This document shows, piece after piece, positions 8,092 to 16,594 of a stretch of 36,482 nt of DNA. Both the position numbers and the translations under genes were made by a program. Source of the stretch: JBOGJG01 sp050747825 (GTDB taxonomy: Bacteria; Acidobacteriota; UBA6911; RPQK01; JBOGJG01); assembly GCA_050747825.1 (NCBI GenBank), contig JBOGJG010000038.1, positions 1-36,482 on the forward strand. Direction: 5' to 3'. The notes beneath the pieces were generated by a model. That model was not told where the DNA came from. It worked only from the letters and a program-made list of their open reading frames with translations, and made no database searches. Each line of letters starts with the position of its first letter. Positions within the stretch are counted from its first letter, which is position 1.

Positions 8092-10263
8092 ATGATTCGA
8101 TTTGAGGATTTGGAGGAAAAGGTCCAGCGTTATCACCCCAACGCTGATCTGGAACTCCTTAGAAAAGCCTACATATTCTCTGCCCGTGAGCATAAGGGAC
8201 AGGTCCGCCGGTCCGGAGAGCCGTATCTCTCTCACCCCCTGGAAGTGGCTGATATCCTGGCCGACATGAAGTTGGATGTGGCCTGCGTCAGCGTAGGCCT
8301 CCTGCACGATGTGGTGGAGGACACCCTGACTTCCCTGGACGCCATCCAGGAGTATTTCGGCGCGGATGTGGCGCATATCGTCGATGGGGTTACCAAAATC
8401 AGCCGGATTCAGTTTTCTTCCCACCAGGAGCAGCAGGCCGAGAACTTTCGGAAGCTCCTACTGGCTATGGTGGATGATATCCGCGTCATCCTGGTGAAGC
8501 TGGCAGACCGCCTCCACAATATGCGGACACTGCAATACCTCGCCCCTGAAAAACGCCAGAAAATCGCCCAGGAAACCCTCGATATCTATGCTCCCATCGC
8601 CCATCGTCTGGGAATGGCCAAGATTCGAGGCGAGCTGGAGGACCTCTCGTTTGGCTACCTGGACCCCGTCTCTTACCAGAACATCGTGGCCCAGGTTGAA
8701 GAAAAGAAGGCAACCAGCCACAAGTTCATCCACCAGGTGATCCGGGCCATGGAAGAGCGCTCCCGTGAGCAGGGCATCGAGGCTCAGATCGAGAGCCGGA
8801 TCAAACGCATCTTCAGCACCTATCAGAAGATGAAACGCCAGAAGATCTCTCTCGATCAGGTGTACGACTTCATCGCCATTCGGGTTCTGGTGGATTCAGT
8901 CCGCGACTGCTACACGGTTTTAGGTATCGTCAACAACATGTGGAGCCCGGTTCCAGGGCGGATTAAGGACTTTATCGCCATGCCTCGGAACAACTTGTAT
9001 CAGTCCCTCCATACCACTGTGATCGGCCAGGACGGCCATCCGCTGGAGATTCAAATCCGCACTCATGAGATGCATCGCATTGCTGAAGAGGGGATTGCCG
9101 CCCATTGGAAATACAAGGAAGGCAAGCTTCAGGACGATAAGGAAGACAAGCGTTTCGTGTGGCTGCGCCAGCTTCTGGAATGGCAGCGCGAGGTGAAGGA
9201 CCCGCACCAGTTCCTGAGCAATCTCAAAATCGATTTATTTCCCGAGGAGGTATACATCTTCACCCCCAAAGGTGAGGTGATGACGCTGCCCCGAGGAGCT
9301 ACGCCTGTCGATTTTGCCTATACGATTCACACCGAAGTCGGTCACACTTGCGTGGGCGCCAAAGTCAACGGTCGCATCGCCCCACTCAAGTACGAGCTAA
9401 ACAACGGCGAGATCGTGGAAATTCTTACCTCCAGCGAGGCCCATCCCAGCAGAGATTGGTTAAACTTCGTCAAGACTTCCAAGGCCCGCAATGCCATCCG
9501 CCGCTGGCTCAATCTCAGACAGAAGGAAGAAGCCGTGGAGTTGGGGCGCAAGCTGCTCGAGAAGGAGGCGCGTAAGTTCAAGCTTCAGTTGAAAGGTTAT
9601 CAGGAGAGGCTGGAGGAACTGCTGCCCGAATTTAACGCCAGTCAGATGGAGGATTTCCTGGCGGGACTCGGTTACGGCAAGATCTCGGCTCGCCAGGTCG
9701 TCAAACGGCTCGATCCGGAGAAGACAGCCGACGATATCGCCGTAGCCGAAGAGTCGAAGCTCAGCTCGATGGTTAAAAAGGTCTTTCGCCGGGAGGATGC
9801 TGAAATCGAGGTCAAAGGACACGATGATCTGCTGGTCCAGCGGGCCCGATGCTGCAATCCTATTCCCGGTGAGGATATCATCGGCTACATCACCATGGGG
9901 CGAGGCATCTCGGTGCATTCAATGAATTGTCCCAATGTTGAAAATTTGCTGCTGAATCCGGAGCGGAAGATCGAGGTGAAGTGGAAGCAGGATGGGGAAG
10001 CTCAGAAGTACCCGGTGCGGCTCTCCATTTTTACCGAAGACCGGACCGGCATCCTGGCCGACATCACTTCGGCCATTTCAGGCATCCAGACCAATATCCT
10101 GAACGCACAGGCCCGCACCACCACCGAGCACTACGGAGTGATCGACCTGACGCTCGAGATCGCCGATACCGGGCATCTGGAAAAGATCACAAACTACATC
10201 AAAAAGGTAGAGGGTGTGCGGGAAGTGGAGAGATCGAAAGAGCGTACCAGAGTGCGGGCCTGA
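8092..10263 (+). CDS. rel: Bifunctional (p)ppGpp synthetase/hydrolase Rel
   Basis: Makes and degrades the stringent-response alarmones (p)ppGpp. The 723 residues have the full long-RSH layout. The HD hydrolase domain is intact, with His72-Asp73 and Glu76-Asp77 in HDVVED. The synthetase domain has RIKD at 290-293, the RxKD form typical of bifunctional enzymes rather than the ExDD of E. coli RelA, plus YQSLHTTV and EIQIRT (319-324). A TGS domain (about 388-447), a Cys-Cys-containing zinc-finger-like segment (RARCCNPIPGEDI) and a C-terminal ACT domain (about 650-720) follow. The upstream 118 bases include an AT-rich TATAAA (8062-8067) that could be a -10 box, but no matching -35 is seen. The ATG lacks an obvious Shine-Dalgarno. 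It converges on rpmB with only six bases between. Confidence 0.96.
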   Translation: MIRFEDLEEKVQRYHPNADLELLRKAYIFSAREHKGQVRRSGEPYLSHPLEVADILADMKLDVACVSVGLLHDVVEDTLTSLDAIQEYFGADVAHIVDGVTKISRIQFSSHQEQQAENFRKLLLAMVDDIRVILVKLADRLHNMRTLQYLAPEKRQKIAQETLDIYAPIAHRLGMAKIRGELEDLSFGYLDPVSYQNIVAQVEEKKATSHKFIHQVIRAMEERSREQGIEAQIESRIKRIFSTYQKMKRQKISLDQVYDFIAIRVLVDSVRDCYTVLGIVNNMWSPVPGRIKDFIAMPRNNLYQSLHTTVIGQDGHPLEIQIRTHEMHRIAEEGIAAHWKYKEGKLQDDKEDKRFVWLRQLLEWQREVKDPHQFLSNLKIDLFPEEVYIFTPKGEVMTLPRGATPVDFAYTIHTEVGHTCVGAKVNGRIAPLKYELNNGEIVEILTSSEAHPSRDWLNFVKTSKARNAIRRWLNLRQKEEAVELGRKLLEKEARKFKLQLKGYQERLEELLPEFNASQMEDFLAGLGYGKISARQVVKRLDPEKTADDIAVAEESKLSSMVKKVFRREDAEIEVKGHDDLLVQRARCCNPIPGEDIIGYITMGRGISVHSMNCPNVENLLLNPERKIEVKWKQDGEAQKYPVRLSIFTEDRTGILADITSAISGIQTNILNAQARTTTEHYGVIDLTLEIADTGHLEKITNYIKKVEGVREVERSKERTRVRA

Positions 10264-10269
10264 GAACTG

Positions 10270-10467
10270 TCAGTTCAACGCGGGCTTCTGAACTTTCCCT
10301 GACTTGATACACTGCGTGCACACGCGGATGCGCCGGGTTGTGCCATTCACGACCGCGCGGACGCGCTGCAGATTCGGCTCCCAGCGACGCTTCGTGACAT
10401 TGTGGGCGTGAGAAATATTATTTCCAAAGTGCGGTCCCTTGCCGCAGATCTCACATACTTTAGCCAT
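10270..10467 (-). CDS. rpmB: 50S ribosomal protein L28 (zinc-binding form)
   Basis: A structural protein of the large ribosomal subunit, 65 residues long, which is normal for L28. It starts MAKVCEICGKGP and keeps the SHAHNVTKRRWEPNLQ core. Four cysteines, C5 and C8 in CEIC plus C50 and C53 in CTQC, show this is the zinc-coordinating (C+) version; many bacteria hold a cysteine-free version used under zinc starvation, which is not seen here. An AGGA site lies eight bases before the ATG. It is transcribed against rel with a six-base gap. Confidence 0.97.
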   Translation of the reverse strand: MAKVCEICGKGPHFGNNISHAHNVTKRRWEPNLQRVRAVVNGTTRRIRVCTQCIKSGKVQKPALN

Positions 10468-10497
10468 GGTGAATCCTGTGCTTTCTCAAAAAAATCC

Positions 10498-10527
10498 TTT
10501 ATATCATTTCTGCCCGGTTGAGATCAA
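10498..10527 (-). promoter_or_regulatory. Candidate promoter of rpmB
   Basis: On the minus strand TTGATC (10522-10527) and TATAAA (10498-10503) are separated by 18 bases, and the -10 lies about 30 bases before the rpmB start. The -10 matches 5 of 6 consensus positions and the -35 matches 4 of 6. Position and spacing make it a fair candidate. Confidence 0.45.
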
Positions 10528-10542
10528 TTTTCAGGGGTAGGT

Positions 10543-10569
10543 ATTCGCGTGATCCGTGTGATTGGTTGG
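10543..10569. repeat. Degenerate 9-bp tandem repeat
   Basis: ATTCGCGTG, ATCCGTGTG and ATTGGTTGG stand in tandem in the gap between rpmB and the sulfatase. The word resembles the ATCCGTG-type inverted repeat at 21501-21556, so it may belong to the same family of intergenic microrepeats. Confidence 0.45.
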
Positions 10570-10588
10570 CCAGTCTCTGAATTCTCCG

Positions 10589-13348
10589 CTAGGGCCGGAC
10601 GGCCCACAGTGACGAAGGCGTGTGCGCTTCCCGCATGATCTCCCGAATCTTTGCAACGACATCCGGATGCTGGGCGGCGACGTTATCCTTCTCGCTGATG
10701 TCCTTTTCGATGTCGTACAGCTCGATCTCGCCGCTGAGCATCGGCTTGCGAACGCCCTTCCATTGTCCCATGCGCACCGCCTGGGCTGATCCCTGTTCGT
10801 AAAACTCCCAGTAGAGATATTCGTGCTGTTTCTGGCGCTCCTCCTCTCCCAGAATGGCAGGCACGAAGCTGATGCTGTCGATATCATCCGGCGGCTGCAC
10901 TGCGGCGATTTCGGCGGCAGTCGCCATAAGATCGCCGTGGTAGGCCACATGATCGGAAACGGCGCCGGCGGGGGCATGTCCCGGCCAGCGCACAATCATG
11001 GGTACTCGAATGCCGCCCTCGTACAGGTCGCGCTTGATACCACGCAGGCGCCCGTTAGAATCGAAAAAGTCCGGGTCATTTCCTCCTTCCCGATGCGGTC
11101 CATTGTCGGATGTGAAGAAAACGATGGTCTCGTCGTCGATCCCATGTTGCTTCAGCCGCTCCATCACGCGGCCGATATCGGCATCCATACGACTGATCAT
11201 GGCCGCCAACCCTTTTTGCGGCTCGGGCCAGTCCTCACCGGCATAGGATCCATAATCGGGTACTTCCATTCCCTTATCCTTCGCCTCGTTGTTGGCATGT
11301 GGAATCGTGAAGGCCAGGTAGAGAAAGAACGGCCCGTCCTTATTACGGTCCACGAAATCGAGCGCTTCGCGCGCCAGTAAATCGTGGCTGTAATCGACCT
11401 TCCGGCTGGCCATGCCGCCTCCATATCTGGTTTCATCAGGCACTACGTTGCCCAGTGGCACACGCTCCTCGTTTCTCACGAGAAACGAGGGATAGTAGTT
11501 GTGGGCATGGTGCTGATCCAGATAGCCGAAGAAGTAGTCAAATCCCTGGCGGGTCGGCACGCCGTCAGATCCTTCGTGCCCCAAGCCCCACTTGCCGATC
11601 AGCCCGTTGGTGTAACCCGCCCTTTTAAGCACTTCGGCAACCGTGACGTCCTCCGGCCGCAAATTGGTCTTGGCATTGCCGCGGATGTAGGTATGACCGA
11701 GGTGCTGTCCGGTCATCAGCACGCTTCGGGAAGGGGCGCAGACGGTGGAGCCGGCATAGTAGTCGGTAAAAAGGATCCCCTCGGCAGCCAGCCTGTCGAT
11801 ATGAGGCGTGTGGATCTGCTTCTGCCCATGAACGCCGATATCGCCGTATCCCAGGTCATCGGCCATGATATAGATAATATTTGGTGGTCGGCCGCGGCTG
11901 ATCTGAAGACCCGGAGGATAGGCGCGCGACGCCAGGATGGGGTCGTTAATGGACTGCTGCCAGAGGGTAAGGCGCTCCAGCAGGGAATCGCGAACGTTCT
12001 GATATTCTCGCTTTTCGTAAAGATCGTTAGTTTCTCCCGGATCCTCTTTCAGGTTGTAAAGTTCGTCCAGCGTGTTTGCGTAGTAATGGCGGACCAGCTT
12101 CCATTCCGGCGTGCGAATCATGCGCATGTAGGCCAGGCCGTTGTTGTGCAGGTCATACTGAGCGAAGACGGTGTCGCGCCAGAGGACTTGTTCTCCTCGC
12201 AGCAGCGGGGAGAAGTCGGACCCTTCCTGGCGCGCCTCATCGGGAACGGGAATACCCAGCATTCCCAGTACCGAGGCAAAGGTGTCCAGGTTGGAAACAG
12301 GCTGGGATATTTTTGTCCCCGGCTTGACTACCCCCGGCCAGCGGATCATGAGAGGGATGCGGATCGACTCTTCAAACATGTTGGGTCGCTTGGGACCCCA
12401 CACGCCGCCGGCAATCCAGTGAGAATTGCCTTTTGTGTTGAGTCCGTGGTGGCCGATCTGATAGCCGTGGTCGCTGGTAAACATGACGATGGTCTTGCGG
12501 CTCAGGTCCAGATCTTCCAGCTTTTCCAGCAGCCGGCCGATGTTTCGGTCCACGGAGTGGATGCTGCCGTAGTAATCACGGGTCCATTTCTTGATCTGAG
12601 CGATATCGACTCCGGGCGCGTCTGGCACCGTAGGGTCCAGGTCCTTAAACGGAGCGCTGTCCTCTTCAGGGACGGGACCATAGGGAAGATGCGGGGCCCG
12701 GAAGTGAAGGAGCAGAGCGAAAGGCCTCGAGCGGTTTTCTTCCAGAAACCGGTTGGCCTCGTCTACCAGCAGATCGGGCAGAGGTCCCCTGAGCCTCTTG
12801 TTTTTTCCCTCGACCTCCAGCGTCGGATCCATGGGGCGATTGCCTCCACCCAGAAATCCGAAGAAGTGATCGAACCCGTGTTTGGAAGGATGAAACTGCG
12901 GCTGCCATCCCAGATGCCACTTGCCCAATAGCGCCGTGCGATAACCATGCTGCTGCAATACCTCCGGCCAGGTAATCGTTCCCGGCGGCAATCCCAGCCC
13001 CGCATCCGCTTCGACCGGCGCCACCCAATCAGTAATTCCCACCTGCGTCCCGTAAAGTCCGGTCAGAAAAGTGGCCCGGCTGGGGGAACAGACCGGGGTG
13101 GCCACAAAGGCATTCTCGAAAAGAGCTCCCTGGCGCGCCAGCCGGTCCATATGGGGTGTCTGGATTTCTTGATTCCCGTAAGCCCCCACCCCCCACCTGG
13201 CCTGATCGTCAGTGACGATGGAAATTATATTAAATCGTTCTTGAGCCTGTGCCCTGTCAGGAGGGCGAAACCAGCTGTGCTGCAGTGCAAAGCCAAGCAG
13301 TCCAGTTACGAGCGCCGCCCTCAGCAGAAAACCTCTCAGTTGTGTCAT
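10589..13348 (-). CDS. Exported tandem two-domain sulfatase
   Basis: One 919-residue frame holding two complete sulfatase domains. A signal peptide (about 1-36, ending AQA) is followed by domain 1 with Asp47-Asp48 and the CSPSR signature (C87) whose Cys becomes formylglycine, then TSDHG at 291-295. Domain 2 begins near residue 484, with Asp497-Asp498, CAPSR (C537) and TSDNG (746-750), and ends with a typical arylsulfatase tail (HTPSSLW). Both keep metal-binding and catalytic signatures, so both may be active after maturation. They differ clearly in sequence, so this is not a recent duplication. Single sulfatases are usually 450-550 residues. A GGGAGA site precedes the ATG. Substrate is unknown; sulfated glycans are plausible. 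The formylglycine-generating enzyme is not in the window. Confidence 0.93.
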   Translation of the reverse strand: MTQLRGFLLRAALVTGLLGFALQHSWFRPPDRAQAQERFNIISIVTDDQARWGVGAYGNQEIQTPHMDRLARQGALFENAFVATPVCSPSRATFLTGLYGTQVGITDWVAPVEADAGLGLPPGTITWPEVLQQHGYRTALLGKWHLGWQPQFHPSKHGFDHFFGFLGGGNRPMDPTLEVEGKNKRLRGPLPDLLVDEANRFLEENRSRPFALLLHFRAPHLPYGPVPEEDSAPFKDLDPTVPDAPGVDIAQIKKWTRDYYGSIHSVDRNIGRLLEKLEDLDLSRKTIVMFTSDHGYQIGHHGLNTKGNSHWIAGGVWGPKRPNMFEESIRIPLMIRWPGVVKPGTKISQPVSNLDTFASVLGMLGIPVPDEARQEGSDFSPLLRGEQVLWRDTVFAQYDLHNNGLAYMRMIRTPEWKLVRHYYANTLDELYNLKEDPGETNDLYEKREYQNVRDSLLERLTLWQQSINDPILASRAYPPGLQISRGRPPNIIYIMADDLGYGDIGVHGQKQIHTPHIDRLAAEGILFTDYYAGSTVCAPSRSVLMTGQHLGHTYIRGNAKTNLRPEDVTVAEVLKRAGYTNGLIGKWGLGHEGSDGVPTRQGFDYFFGYLDQHHAHNYYPSFLVRNEERVPLGNVVPDETRYGGGMASRKVDYSHDLLAREALDFVDRNKDGPFFLYLAFTIPHANNEAKDKGMEVPDYGSYAGEDWPEPQKGLAAMISRMDADIGRVMERLKQHGIDDETIVFFTSDNGPHREGGNDPDFFDSNGRLRGIKRDLYEGGIRVPMIVRWPGHAPAGAVSDHVAYHGDLMATAAEIAAVQPPDDIDSISFVPAILGEEERQKQHEYLYWEFYEQGSAQAVRMGQWKGVRKPMLSGEIELYDIEKDISEKDNVAAQHPDVVAKIREIMREAHTPSSLWAVRP

Positions 13349-13454
13349 GCTATCTCCCGTAGTGAAATGCGTGTGGTGATCTTATACAAAGTCTCCAAGT
13401 TCGAAAAGTGTTAGCCAACGAATTCCAGGGAACAGAAAAGAGGAGGTTAGACGG

Positions 13455-13748
13455 ATGCTGGTTGTGACAGTCCTGATTGAAATTGATCCCGGCCACTTCG
13501 AAGCGTTTCGCGAAGCGGTCCTGAAGAATGCGGCGGGAAGTCTTTACGAGCCCGGGTGTTTCCAATTTGATGTCAGCTTTTCCGAGGACCGGAAGCACTG
13601 TTTCTTGTACGAGGTTTACAGCGACCAGGCAGCCTTCGGGGATCACCAGGCCACTCCCCACTTCAAGGAGTTTGCCTCGGTCAGCAAACCGATGGTGGCA
13701 TCAAAGCGGCTCCAAACTTTCATCAGGCATTCCGGCCAAAGCAGCTGA
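13455..13748 (+). CDS. Small antibiotic-biosynthesis monooxygenase-type protein (YgiN-like)
   Basis: A 97-residue dimeric ferredoxin-like fold protein of the ABM family, which includes quinol monooxygenase YgiN and LsrG. Visible features are the beta-strand start VVTVLIEIDPGHFEAFREAV, the central EPGCFQFDVSF and FLYEVYSDQAAFGDHQATPHF segments, typical of the family. A perfect AGGAGG lies eight bases before the ATG. It is divergent from the sulfatase (106-bp gap) and its last 48 bases overlap the 3' end of the opposing radical SAM gene. The substrate cannot be told; family members act on quinols or small carbonyl signals. Confidence 0.88.
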   Translation: MLVVTVLIEIDPGHFEAFREAVLKNAAGSLYEPGCFQFDVSFSEDRKHCFLYEVYSDQAAFGDHQATPHFKEFASVSKPMVASKRLQTFIRHSGQSS

Positions 13749-15227
13749 CTCCTGTGATGGCGCGGCTTTGAAGAAGCGACTGACCACGGTCCCCATCCAA
13801 GAGGCGCGTTTCCGGTCGTTCTTACGCGATGTGCTGTCGGTGGCCAGGCCATATCTCCAGTACAGATTAAAGTAGGCTTTGCAGATGACCAGGTAAATGA
13901 GCAGATGCTTGAGGTTCCGTGTAAATCCCATCAGACGGGAACGCTGCCAGATAGCCCGAAGTGAATAGAATGTGCGCCAGGAGTGCCTGACACCCGCAAT
14001 AATCTGATCGGCATCCAAATTAGGGTGACGGTAGACCACCCTTGGATGCTGGGGGTCCAGCCAATACTTGTATTCAAGATCGTTGAACTTAAGAGCTTTC
14101 CTATCCTTTAGCATCAGCTTGAAATCGACAGTGCCCGGCAGAGGCAGCATCGGCACAAATTGGGCCAGCGTGATGCCGGAGCTCTTGACAAACTCGGCAG
14201 TGGAACGAAAAGTCTCCTCGGTATCGCTTTCAATTCCCAGAATAAACGAGCCCAGAATATAGGGAAAACCTTGCGTCCGAATGCGATTGATCTTTTCCTT
14301 GAGCTGTTGGCCTGTGGAATTGAAATACTTGTTGGTCGCTTTCAGGCCCTCTTCCGTAACGCTTTCAATGCCGATCAGGGCTCCCATAATGCGGGCCTTC
14401 TTCATGGCGGCCAGGTATTCGGGGTCGTCCCCGACCTCCATTGTGATCTGCGTGTAAAAGGTCATGCCCTTTGGGACCTCTTCGCTAAGCCGCTTCATCA
14501 GATCGTAGCGCTCGGCCAGACCCTCCTCTAAGGTCTGCCGCTGCTCCGGAGTCTTTGCCTCGCGGATGTCCTGGAGCGTGTAGGGATAAAAATTATCATC
14601 GGCCAGCATGACCAGGCGAAATCCCTGGCTGTATAGGTACTGGAGCTCCTGGATAATCAGGTCGTTATTCCGAAGCCTGGGCGTGCGTCCGTCCATGACC
14701 CAGACGGAGCAGAAAGAACATTGTTTGGGGCATCCCCGAACGGTTTGGACGGAGGCCATGGCATAGGCATCCAGCTTCATCAGATCCCAGCGGGCGGCGA
14801 TGAGTTGGTCGGCACTCACGCGGCCTCCTTTGTAACGAGGCTGCAGGTTTCCCTGCCAGTGATCTTCGATAAGCTGTGACCAGATGATTTCCGCGTCCCC
14901 CTCAACGACGGAGTCTCCGTGTGCCAGAGCCTCCTCCGCGTAAGCTCCGGCATGAGCGCCCCCGAAGACCACGCTGGCGCCCCGCTTCCGGACCTGCTCG
15001 GCCAATCTATATCCGTGCAACGCATTCAGCGTGTGAATGCTGATCCCGACCAGATCGCCCGCCTGGACCTCCTCGATGGGAAAGTCCTGAACCGTCTGGT
15101 CGATCACAAACAGGCGATCGATGTAAGACTTTTCCGGAGTAGCTGCCGCCAGAACGGCCAGGCAACGCGGAGTTATGAAAGCGAACCCAAAATTTTCAAC
15201 AGCCGGATTTACGATAAACACTTGCAT
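13701..15227 (-). CDS. B12-binding radical SAM protein
   Basis: A 508-residue enzyme with an N-terminal cobalamin-binding domain (about 1-125) and a radical SAM barrel. The cluster-binding motif is C166-x3-C170-x2-C173 (CPKQCSFC). A later GSFILGIESDTEETF segment and LPLPGT match the HpnJ/BchE-like group with a C-terminal DUF4070-like region (about 400-470). Such enzymes typically catalyse radical methylations or rearrangements of lipids or pigments; the reaction here is unknown. The start has only a weak ribosome-binding sequence. The final 16 codons overlap, antisense, the end of the monooxygenase gene. Confidence 0.9.
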   Translation of the reverse strand: MQVFIVNPAVENFGFAFITPRCLAVLAAATPEKSYIDRLFVIDQTVQDFPIEEVQAGDLVGISIHTLNALHGYRLAEQVRKRGASVVFGGAHAGAYAEEALAHGDSVVEGDAEIIWSQLIEDHWQGNLQPRYKGGRVSADQLIAARWDLMKLDAYAMASVQTVRGCPKQCSFCSVWVMDGRTPRLRNNDLIIQELQYLYSQGFRLVMLADDNFYPYTLQDIREAKTPEQRQTLEEGLAERYDLMKRLSEEVPKGMTFYTQITMEVGDDPEYLAAMKKARIMGALIGIESVTEEGLKATNKYFNSTGQQLKEKINRIRTQGFPYILGSFILGIESDTEETFRSTAEFVKSSGITLAQFVPMLPLPGTVDFKLMLKDRKALKFNDLEYKYWLDPQHPRVVYRHPNLDADQIIAGVRHSWRTFYSLRAIWQRSRLMGFTRNLKHLLIYLVICKAYFNLYWRYGLATDSTSRKNDRKRASWMGTVVSRFFKAAPSQESAALAGMPDESLEPL

Positions 15228-15338
15228 TTTAACTAACCACCATATCTAAGTGTTCTGCCTTTGTAAATGAGTTTGGCTTATGTCATTTGATTTTATTTTA
15301 GCGACCAAGGGCAGGAAATTGTAGGATTCTGTCATAAT

Positions 15339-16529
15339 GTGGCATTCAAAATGAACAAGACAGTGGCTCAGGTGGCTGAAAAAAGTCCGGAGATCATTAC
15401 TGTCTCGGAAACCGCGAGGACACAGAGCAAGGGCCTCAAGCTGGATGAGGGGAAGCGGCTGGTTTCGCTCGACGCTTTCCGCGGCCTGACCATGTTTTTA
15501 CTGGTGGCGGAAGCGGCCCGGGTGTACCACGCGCTTCAGAACCCTGCCCTGGAAGGTACGATCTGGGGCAGTATCGTCACTCAGTTCACGCACCATCCCT
15601 GGAACGGCCTGCGCTTTTGGGATCTGATTCAGCCATTTTTCATGTTCATTGTGGGCGTGGCCATGCCCTTCGCTTTCGCCAGACGCTGGGAGCGGGGCGA
15701 GACCTGGGGGCAAAGTTTCCGCCACGTGCTCTACCGCTCGGCAGTGCTCTTGCTGCTGGGTGTCGGCCTGCACTGCATCTACCGCGGAAGGTTGGTATGG
15801 GAGCTTTGGAACGTCCTGGCTCAGCTCTCGGTCACATACCTGATTGCCTTCCTCCTGATGAGGAAATCCTTTACCAGGCAGATCGGATTCACCTTTATTC
15901 TGCTGGCTGCCACCGAGCTGCTTTACCGACTGTGGCCGGTACCCGGTTTCGATCAGCCCTTTGTCAAAGATCACAATTTCGGTTCCTACATGGACCTGAT
16001 CCTGATGGGGAAGATCAATGCGGGCGGCGGATGGGTGGCTATCAACTTTATCCCTACCACTGCGCATACGATGTGGGGCGTGCTGGCGGGCTATGTCCTC
16101 ATGAGCGACCGCAGCCACGCCCGCAAGATCAGGATACTGATCACCGCTGGACTCATTGGTGTGGTGCTCGGCTATGCTCTGGATCCGGTTACTCCGATCA
16201 TTAAGAGAATCTGCACCAGTTCGTTTGTGATTGTCAGTGGAGGTTGGTGCCTTCTGGCTCTTGCCCTTTGCTACTGGCTGGTTGACGTCAAAGAGAAGCG
16301 GAAGTGGGCCACCTTTGCCCTTGTGGTTGGAATGAACTCCATTTTCATTTACCTGTTCAGCAATATTGCCGGATCGCGGATGAACGAGCTGGTGGGAGTA
16401 TTCACCTTTGAGACCTTCGGTTGGATGGGTGAGTTCGGCACGGAAGTCGTCACCGCCCTGCTGGCCCTGGCTGTCTTCTGGTATGTCTGCTACTGGCTTT
16501 ATCAACGCAGAGCCTTCATAAAGATCTGA
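15339..16529 (+). CDS. Membrane acyltransferase, heparan-glucosaminide N-acetyltransferase type (DUF5009/HGSNAT-like)
   Basis: A 396-residue polytopic inner-membrane protein with about ten hydrophobic helices. The hallmark RLVSLDAFRGLTM (about 40-52) and the following WDLIQPFFMFIVGVAMPF are characteristic of the bacterial relatives of HGSNAT, which pass an acetyl group across the membrane to a terminal amino sugar. The frame opens with GTG at 15339; an ATG at 15351 is an alternative, but the AGGA at 15323-15326 fits the GTG better (12 bases). It is followed after 65 bases by the PSD1-family gene in the same direction. Substrate in bacteria is unproven. Confidence 0.85.
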   Translation: MAFKMNKTVAQVAEKSPEIITVSETARTQSKGLKLDEGKRLVSLDAFRGLTMFLLVAEAARVYHALQNPALEGTIWGSIVTQFTHHPWNGLRFWDLIQPFFMFIVGVAMPFAFARRWERGETWGQSFRHVLYRSAVLLLLGVGLHCIYRGRLVWELWNVLAQLSVTYLIAFLLMRKSFTRQIGFTFILLAATELLYRLWPVPGFDQPFVKDHNFGSYMDLILMGKINAGGGWVAINFIPTTAHTMWGVLAGYVLMSDRSHARKIRILITAGLIGVVLGYALDPVTPIIKRICTSSFVIVSGGWCLLALALCYWLVDVKEKRKWATFALVVGMNSIFIYLFSNIAGSRMNELVGVFTFETFGWMGEFGTEVVTALLALAVFWYVCYWLYQRRAFIKI

Positions 16530-16594
16530 CACCGGGTGTCCCGATTCCTCCAGGGGCGCTTTTGGCGTATCATGGATCACCAAGGGAGCCGTCC

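Noticed and set aside
11384..12931. A 515-codon open frame on the plus strand opposite the sulfatase
   Set aside because: It lies antisense to a gene with clear catalytic motifs. It shows no domain, signal or ribosome-binding support; it is explained by the codon pattern of the real gene.
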